Shown piece by piece: positions 24,801 through 33,800 of a DNA stretch of 64,000 bases. The notes beneath the pieces are model-generated. The model was not told where the DNA came from and made no database searches. It saw nothing but the letters and a program-made list of their open reading frames with translations. This stretch comes from Cristatella mucedo. Taxonomy: Eukaryota > Bryozoa > Phylactolaemata > Cristatellidae. Location: contig WPIO01000018.1 in NCBI GenBank assembly GCA_009760855.2, positions 406,001-470,000 of the forward strand. The letters run 5' to 3'. Numbering within the stretch: the first letter of the stretch is position 1; each line of letters starts with the position of its first letter. The position numbers and the translations under genes are program-made.

Positions 24801-27800
24801 GCAGCCATCCTAGCTCCTTCAGCAAAGGAGACACGTGCTCAAACCACTGGGACTTGAAGACCAGCCTTGCAGCCATATTCATAGTCCGCTATAGTGGCAT
24901 AATAGCTTTCTTTGGCAGCCCAGCCAAAAGGGAGTTACAATAATCGAGCCGAGACAGGACTAGAGAGCTAGTTCAATTTTTTTTTGAATGGACAAAGATC
25001 ATCCGAGGTACCTCTAAAATATGGGGTACCTCAGGGCTCCGTGCTAGGTCCAGTTCTTTTCACGGTATATGCTCTACCTCTTGCTGATGCGATTGCCAAG
25101 TACACTCTAGACTTTCACTTCGGTGCGGATGACACTCAGTTGTAACTTTGCTTTGATCCCTACCAGCCTTCGAGCACCTCTAATTCTCTCAACTCACTTG
25201 CTGCATGTATTGATGACATCCTCACATGGATGGCAACAATTTTTTTTTTAAATTAAACGACGATAAAGCTAAATTAGTAGCTATGGGAAAATCCTGTGTG
25301 ATTCAGAAATTGGAAAGGCTGCCGCTCAAAATTGGCTCTGCCAGCATATCTCCTGTTAAGTCAGCTCGAAATCTAGGTGTCATAATCCAAAGTGGCCCTT
25401 CTTTAGACGACCACATCAGCTCCACTGTCAAATCAGCCTACTTTCAGCTACGTAACATTGCTAAAATTCGGGCTTGTTTAGATAAGGATACCACGTCTAA
25501 GTTGGTCCATGCATGTGTGACATCCCGTCTTGACTTTTGTAAATCACTACTTGCTGGCCTACCGGCCAGTGCAATCAGGCGAGAACAGCTGGTGCAAAAC
25601 TGCAACTAGGCTTGTCTGTCGTGAGCGTTGTAGTTGCCACACCACACCACTTCTCGTTGACCTGCACTGGCTACCAGTCAAGCAACGGATTGACTTTAAG
25701 CTTTTTATCGCTCACTTTTAGGTCACTTCATTCTTTGGCTCCAGACTATCTCTCAGATCTACTCCACTACCATACCAAGCATCGTACCACCCGCTTTTCG
25801 GAATCCAACAGTTTACCGATACCTTGCACAAAATTCAAATCCTTTGGAGAACGTGCATATAGTTCATATGCTCCCAAAGCCTGGAACTCCCTCCCGACTT
25901 GCATCAGAAGATTTCCTGACTTGACCAAATTTAAAAAGAACTTAGAAACAAACCTATTTAGGACAGCATTTAGTGGATCCCTGTGATTCGTCCTTCACGT
26001 CTTTATACGTGCTGACAATGTGCTTGCTGCCACTAACCACACTTGCATTCTGACCCTGTGCATGTCATCCCTAACCATGTTATTCATGCTGTTTATCAAG
26101 CATGATGTCATCAGCATTCAATCTCGTTTCCCTTTGCAGCAAATGCAGAGAGCCTAGAAAGAAATTTAGTTCTCTGAGGGTGCTTTATTAAGTGCATTAT
26201 CACTATTATTATTATTATTATTATTTCTCGACTGCTTTCAAGAACCATAACAAACTTTATTTCTACAGCTGTATGCATATTTAAAGCTTTTTTGAGAAGA
26301 CTGCTTGCACAGCGAGCTATCACTACTTGTTACTATCTATGATAAGGAACTTTCTTCCAGTTGCGGCTTTCAAAAATATTTAACTAGCACTTTAGTTCTG
26401 TCTCGGCTAGATCATTGTAATTCACTTTTAGCTGAGCTGCTGGAAAAGCAACTAGGACACGGCAGCTGGCTATGAATATGTTTGCACGGCTAGTTTGCAA
26501 ATCCCAGAGGTTTGACCCCCGCGTGTCTCCTTTGCTTAAAGAGCTAGAATTGCTGCAGGTATATCAGCAGATAGAGTGCAGAGTTCTTACCCTGACACGC
26601 AAGGCCCACCACCGCTTAGCTACTCCGTATCTAGCTGAACTACTGAATAGGTTTTAGCCTCCCCTAGCCCTCAGGTCATGCATGGATTATAAATTGGCTT
26701 TTTATTCCTCAGCTTAAAGATCGTTTGCAACTGAATCTTTTGCTCTGCGAGTCCTTGACTGAGGAACTCACCCCCACGATTCTTATGCTTGCAACTACTC
26801 TCCATCTGCCGCCGATAATGACACATCATTTCCACGCATCCCGTGCTGTTACTTCCGTGATACTCATTACCTCGAACGCTCTCCTGACTCAGCTACTCAC
26901 TTTCTCACTTTCTCTTTGCTGGGTTAGATGAAGTCTATTGGCTAGTGCATACATACCTAAAGCAAGATATGCTTTAAGTGTGCAATAGAAAAGTCTCCTA
27001 CGTGTCAACATTGTTAAACTTCTTGCTGTTTGCTAAGTTTCTTGTTAAGCTTTCTTATAGTAATAATAATAAGGATGGATTTGATATAGTGCCTTTAGAG
27101 AACTCGATCTCTTTTTAGGCATTCGGTTCAAAGGAAGCACGAATCGAATGGTTAGTTGTGGCATGCTCAATAGACGACAAGAATAACACGGTTAGGGATG
27201 ACATGCACAGAGTCGGTGTGCAAGTATGATTAATGGCGGCATGAACGGTGTCAGCATGCATAAGCATATACATGACGAATCACAGGGATCAACTGAAAAT
27301 ATTGTGATCAATAGATGCATTTTAAATATTTTGTAAATGTGGAGAAGTCAGGAGATGTCGTGTTGGGAGAGAGTTTCAGGCTTTGGCAGCATACAAAATA
27401 AAGGCACGGTCTCCAAAGAATTCGAGACTCGCATGAGGTATGGTTAAACAGCTAGATTCCGAAAAGCGTATCAGAAAGCATTCAAGTCGTTTGAAAACCT
27501 ACATTTGTAAAGCATGTAAATTTTAGTCGCAATGTACTTGCTTGGAAGTACTTACATATTACTTTTTAATATGAGATACCTATTCAATCTCCTAGATTGA
27601 CCTTGACCAATCGGTAATCTTGACCGATTTTTGGCTACAATAGATATTTCTGAAAAATAATTGACCGGCTTCTACCTACCAGTGGCTTAAGTTGGTTTAT
27701 GAAGATTGTTGCCTAAAATTGGCGGTGAGCATCTTTGGTATGCATCAGAAAAGCTTGAGCAAGCAGATTGCTTATTTGATATCGTTTTTATTTTTTTTTA

Positions 27801-30800
27801 GGTAGCTGTTGTCTTTTTAAGGATCGCTAGTAATTCCGAAGGTGACGGGATGCATACACAGGAAAAGCAGCAGTAGGTGATTCGCTCATAAGTTCTTAGT
27901 TCAGATTCGTGAAACCTCGTAGCTGAAGTTAAAAAGTATTTCCGTGGGCTCAGTATGTAAAGTACATTGATGGATTATGCATTAGTAAACATCTACATTC
28001 AGGCGTTTTTCTCTGGCGAGCGACCAAATCGATTTCTTCTTCTTCATCGAGAAAAAGGTGAGCTAAAAACATTCAGGCCGATGTCTTGCATGTCTTGATT
28101 TATCTCATAAATCGGCAGGAACCAAAAGTAGGCAGATTGTTTTCGACAGTAGACGAAAAAACATCCCGATTGCGGCAATCCGAGCTCGGAGGCTCAGGCT
28201 CGGTTTCACTCCTCCGATCGTTAGACCAGTCTCTAGTTTATACCGCAAAGAATGACATTTTAGGGAAATTGATGTGTGACAACTGCCAAGGACGTAATAA
28301 TAATAATAATAGTAACTACACACTTGTTAAAAGCGCCCTCGGAGAACAGCTCTTAAGATTCTCTTTAAAAGCGTATTTACCCATAGATCGGAAGAAGCTC
28401 CGGCAGCCAGACATCTGCTGACGGCACGACGATTATTTTCGTTGCGTCGGTCGGTGGGATCCACATGAGCCGTTGGTCTGTCCATGACTATAAAGAGTTA
28501 TTTTAAGACTATTAAGCTTTTTAAGATCTCTTCATTCGCCAAACGATGCTGCCCCCAGACAGTAAAGAATTTAAGACACTGGTCATCACAGTGGCAGCCA
28601 ATCAAAAAAGGATGCAACGGTGGAATAAACTATCAATAAACTGGGCGATCCTAAATAAGAACTTGGTGAAACAGCTGAGTGCCAGGAAACAACGTGATAT
28701 TTAACGTTGCAAAATCAGAAGTAGGTTTCCTAATATTCTATACATGCCGGGAGCTTCCACAGCACGTTTAAGCAAACTAGTTGTGTCTGTCTATTAAAGA
28801 AGCCTCTGCCGAAATACACTGGCATCGGAGGCGAGAATGTGAGCCACTAACATATTTTAGTTCATGTCAAAGACCAAGCGTGAACTCATATGTGACACAT
28901 GCATGACACACATCACTTCATCTGTTATCCTTACACCGTAACCGCCTTTTACATTGGTAAGTAGCGAAGACAGAGGAGATTAGTAGGAATCTGCTAGCGG
29001 CTGCAATGGCAGTCCATTTCTCTGTGGCTTGTTAAGCCTTGAACTCACCAGGTTGACAAAGACCAGCACTGAAATGAGGCTGTTTCTTTCACTCTAAAAC
29101 AAAGAACAATTGAATTAGCGCAGCAACAATAACTGCTTGGAGAGGACGCCTGGAAAAGTTTTATTGGAGTAATCGGTTAATCGGTTAATGTTAGCTGGTT
29201 GGTGGTGGCTAGCTGCGGTCACGGTCATTAGTGGAAGTCCATCCCTGTCAAGACTATCCTAAAGAGGCCTCTCCCGGAAAACTTCTGGCTATTCAACGGG
29301 GCGGTCAAGTATGAGCGCTTAAGCTGTCGATGCCGGTATAAAAAGCTTTAGGCACTGTCAAAATGGGGAAAACAAGAGAACTGTAGAGCACTTATAAAAA
29401 TCTCGCCTTCTGCTTGAAGCTGCAGCGATTTTTCTCCTGAAATAGCACCAGTTGGCCTATGTCATGCTCCGCAGCTATGAACGTGTGACCGCTCACTGCC
29501 ATCTATGCACACACCGTTGGCTGAAAAGCACACCTTGGAGTAACCGAATCCAGAACGCAAAAACGACATGCCCTACGGGTAATCCACCTTTAAATAGCAG
29601 GGTGCAAGCTTGCAAGCTCTGGTGAGGAAACATAACTGTGCCGAGGATGAGAGTGGTTGTTTGATAAAAGCGGAAAAATACGACTATTCGAGTCAGCAGC
29701 TCAGATTGCTTTACATACCTTCACATGCTGAGACGCTAACGAACACGACCCCATGCTATTCGACGACTACATTGATTGATTTGACTTCTATAAGAGGGTG
29801 AAGAACTTCCCCAACGATGGCAACTATGAGATATTCGTTCGTCATTTGGGTACCAAGACCTAGTGGCCGTTTTATAAGCTTTATATTAATATATATATAT
29901 ATATATATATATCCTTATAGTATATTGTAATATGTTATCTGTACTTTTCCTGTCAGTAAATAGTTGACTATGTTTTGCTCGCAGGGTCCAACGTACCAGC
30001 GGTCACGTGAGTACTTGGCATGCCTTGCAGTCGGGACACGGAAGCTGTTCGCTTCACATCTCACCTAAGCTGGATCTCACTTGCTTTTAGTTAAATATTG
30101 TCTACTACTGCTGTTGTTATGAGGTGCAAACCATCTCAATGACGATATAGTTCTCTTAGGGCGCTTTAAAAAGACTCGTTTGCAATATCGTGACTCAAGC
30201 TGCACCTGATAATACCGCAGTGACTTTTGGGACGAGTCGAGGGACAGCTGGTGATACCTGTTTACCAGGATTGCTGAAAATTTCTGAATACTACACATTA
30301 TCGGGTCGGCGTTGACAGCTTTGTAAGTCTATTCGCAGCAAGGTTTTTCCAGCTACGGACCATTGCTGTGAATTTCAATTTTTAACTTATGTAAAACAAC
30401 TCATTTTCAATCAGCTATTAATTTGACGGGAGGCTTTGTCAGCTCAGCGAAGCTGTTAACAAAGTAGCGACGACTTAGCTACTCCAAAAAAGGAATTTTA
30501 GCTTTTGGCGAAGTCACAATCTAATGAAATCACCGATAAAGCAAATTAAAGACCGGTAAAGGCAACCAATTAAGGAGCCTGGAGATGTTGTGGTGAAGTC
30601 GCCTAGTATCAATACTCTCATGCTTACAATGGGCAATAAAGGATTACCTGCGGCAGGACTCTAACCTAGGACATATGAACGACGACCCTTGGATTGAAAA
30701 AGTACAATTACCTCTAAACTGACGCTAAGACACCATCGTAAAACTCGCTGTTGAGGTCCCATTTAACGATCGAAGTCAGAGGGGGCAGGAGCGAAATGAC

Positions 30801-33800
30801 CCCCCCCCCCAACAGTGGGTGGCAGCTTCATGGGCCGCCCATATTTCTTTACCAACAGACCATCGTGTACATAGAAATTACGTCTTAATTCTGCTCTATG
30901 AGCCACCTTCAAGTTCACGTCTAATGAGCGCTTTAATTGTGTGCTATAGTTGTATATTAATTACGGGTCTAGCTAGCCATGCCGACGGGAAATATATGCA
31001 TCTTAATCCTCTTCATAAATAAATAAATGCTAGCTGATTAAACAGCCTCTTTTTGTATAGCGACAGAAGAGCCTTTACGGCTATCACCACCGCTTGCAGT
31101 GGCGATAAAGAATCGCCCGCCGCAGGAATCGAACCCACGACCTTGGGACCAACGTCGTGAAAGCATAAATAATCTTTGAGTCGTGCCCAGCCCTTGCCCT
31201 GGATAATAGCACTAATAACAATAGTAATACATTTGTCACCGTATAACCTGTCTCTTTTAAGGCACTTGATACTTGCTGCAAAGGAAGCATGATCAAATGT
31301 TCAATTATAATAATAATAATAATACTTTTGTATAGCACTCTCAGGAAGCTTGGTCCCGTTCTAGGCTCTTTATATTTGCTGCTCAGGAAGCATCATCGAA
31401 TGTTCAAACAAAGCATATTGGCAATATCATTACATAGCTGCCCCTGACAGGCACCGCCTATCTTAAAGAAAATAGGGAGAATTAAAAGGCTGCGAGTATA
31501 GCACACTCGCTCCATATAGCAGTACGTAGCGTACGGTAAAGGCAAAGGTCGACTGATTCATCGCTGAATCGGGTCTTAAATAGTAATACTATTAATAATA
31601 ATACTAATAGTCATACGTTTGCATAACGCTCCCGGAGAACCTAAATTCTCCTTTGGCACTTTGCACATACGGCAAGGGAAGAATGATCGCATGGGTTAGT
31701 AAAAGCATGCACAATGTCAACAATGTTAACATGGCTAGAGGCGATATGCTCACGGTCAGCATATAAAGATGATGAGTTGCAGTATGCACAGTGCCAGCAC
31801 GCATAGATGCACAGGCTCTGCAGAGACGGCGATCAGTGACGGTAGTGTGAAACTCAACGGTTCAGCTTCTCGGAGAATTTCGTTCAGCTTCGCTGCCGCT
31901 ATGCAGCTACAGGTTGTTATTCTGTTTAGGATAGGCTGGCAGCGATCCCTGAGTCTTCAGCTGGAGAAAAAGCCAGGCGTTTAAGGTGTGGCTTCTCGCT
32001 CACTTTAAGAGGCACTCCACATCAGACGCTGGCATCCTCCGAGGTGCAAGCTCAGAGCGGGTCGACGGTTGTGCGTGTGCGATCCGTTTCCTCTGCGTTC
32101 GACATCCGGGCAAGGAAATTTGACGGAAAAGGCAACGCGGCTCGCCGAGTCCAGGCTTTGCGACTCAGCAAATGCCACCACCGAGTCGGAGGCTGGAGAC
32201 CCCTTGCAGGACCGCAGCAAACTGCAAAGGGGTCTCCGCGATCCTCTAGCTGACGAGTAATCCGAATCGAATGATAATCTGGTCAGCTATGAAGTTGATG
32301 CCACTTAGCAAAGCATTTGAGCGAAGCCTGGGCGAGCCGCCTGCTGACGCTTTGAATTAAATCCAGTCAAGTCGCTGCTGCCAGCCGTTTTACAGCGCTC
32401 CCCGGATGGCAGGCCGAAATAGTTACATTCTCTCCTCGCCCGCCCACTCACAATCACTAACCCTCCTCCCCCCGAGTGGCCTCGGAGGGGCTACCAGACT
32501 TAGACTGTAACTGACCTTGGTGGGCCTCGTTCCGCTGCTCGGATTCGGAAGTGACGTCTCCGGAAAGGGTAACCCTCGCTTTTGCCTGGCTAAAGAGTCA
32601 GCTATGCCTTCACCATACACGCGAAGCAGCTCGGTTCAGCTTCTTGAAAGAAGCCACACTATTATTAGCGTTGCTAAACAGTCAAGTAGTCGACTGCCCC
32701 GTTTGTTCAAGAGAGGCTCTCGTTAGTAGCATCCGCATACTGAGACCGAGTTTTCTTTCAAGCCTCACTGTGACGCTAGTGTTTCTCTCAGATGTTCACG
32801 GCATCTACTAGCAGCCAGCCCCGCGGCAACTAACGTTTGTCTGAAAGACATCAAGTCATTGAAATGAGTACGGCTCGCTTCGGCTAAGAATCGCAAACAA
32901 TATTCAAGGCATCCTGCTTAAACGTGTCCAGGCAAGACCAGGAGTTCCTTCTGAATAAGTGCAGGCTTGAGCACTTTCGCAGTCACGTGATTTTTGGTAC
33001 GCCTGCTTCCTAATGGACCAGGGTAATTATCACAGTGACGTTCTCCTCAAGTCGGAAGCACCTGCCGCTAATGTGGCATGGTTTGTGCTGCAGCAAGGCT
33101 TGACTTTTGCATGCGTTTCAAGTAGCTCGCGTTTATTGCTCCGTTGAGCCTTTTCGTCCGGTAGCCATATTTAGTAAGATCGTTCTCGTCTAAATTTACC
33201 GATGTGCTCACACACGTGAACAGACGGCTTCTCAAATATGGCTGCACATCAACAGAAGGGCGTCAGTGAGCTTGGAATTTTATAAATAGTAGCCATGCAG
33301 CACGATGCTAATGTAGCAGTTCACGGAGAAGAACTTGCACAATGTTCTGTCTCTAGAACAAAAAAATCCTTGCTGATTAAACAGCCTCTTTTTGTATAGC
33401 GACAGAAGAGCCTTTGCGGCTATCACCACCGCTTGCAGTGGCGACAAAGGATCGCCCACCGCAGGGATCGAACCCACGACCTCGGGACCGCGGTCGTGAA
33501 AGCAACCGCCTTACCTGGTGTGCCATCACGGCATTGCAGTGTGGAGTCACTTTAAATTCCCCATTAGGACTGGGTATCGTCCTATCCGTGTTTAAATCAA
33601 GATCTGGCCTTTAGGCATAGAATTAATTAAGCTGCTAGAAAAAAAATGAATTTCAAGCTTATTCAGCCAAGGCTATAACCAGAAAGTCTACAGCGAGCTG
33701 CCAACAAAATTACATAGAGTTCGTCGTTCGTTAAACCAGCAGACGGACAGAGTCATAGCAACTTACACAACTAGAGTACATTAGCAGAGCTAAGGAGCCA

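Larger units (their letters stand above)
23390..26213 (+). mobile_element. LINE-A copy, long, with nested SINE-1 and LINE-B
   Basis: This is the longest intronic LINE-A copy, antisense to the channel gene. It starts upstream of the RT ([20 protein letters not shown]) and continues with the fingers motif [20 protein letters not shown], the [10 protein letters not shown]-like region, a mutated YADD (GADD), the thumb/C-terminal domain ([18 protein letters not shown]) and the 3' hairpin with an ATT-repeat tail. It is interrupted by SINE-1 (23715-23860) and LINE-B (24310-24985). Several frameshifts and stops make it inactive. Confidence 0.9.
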
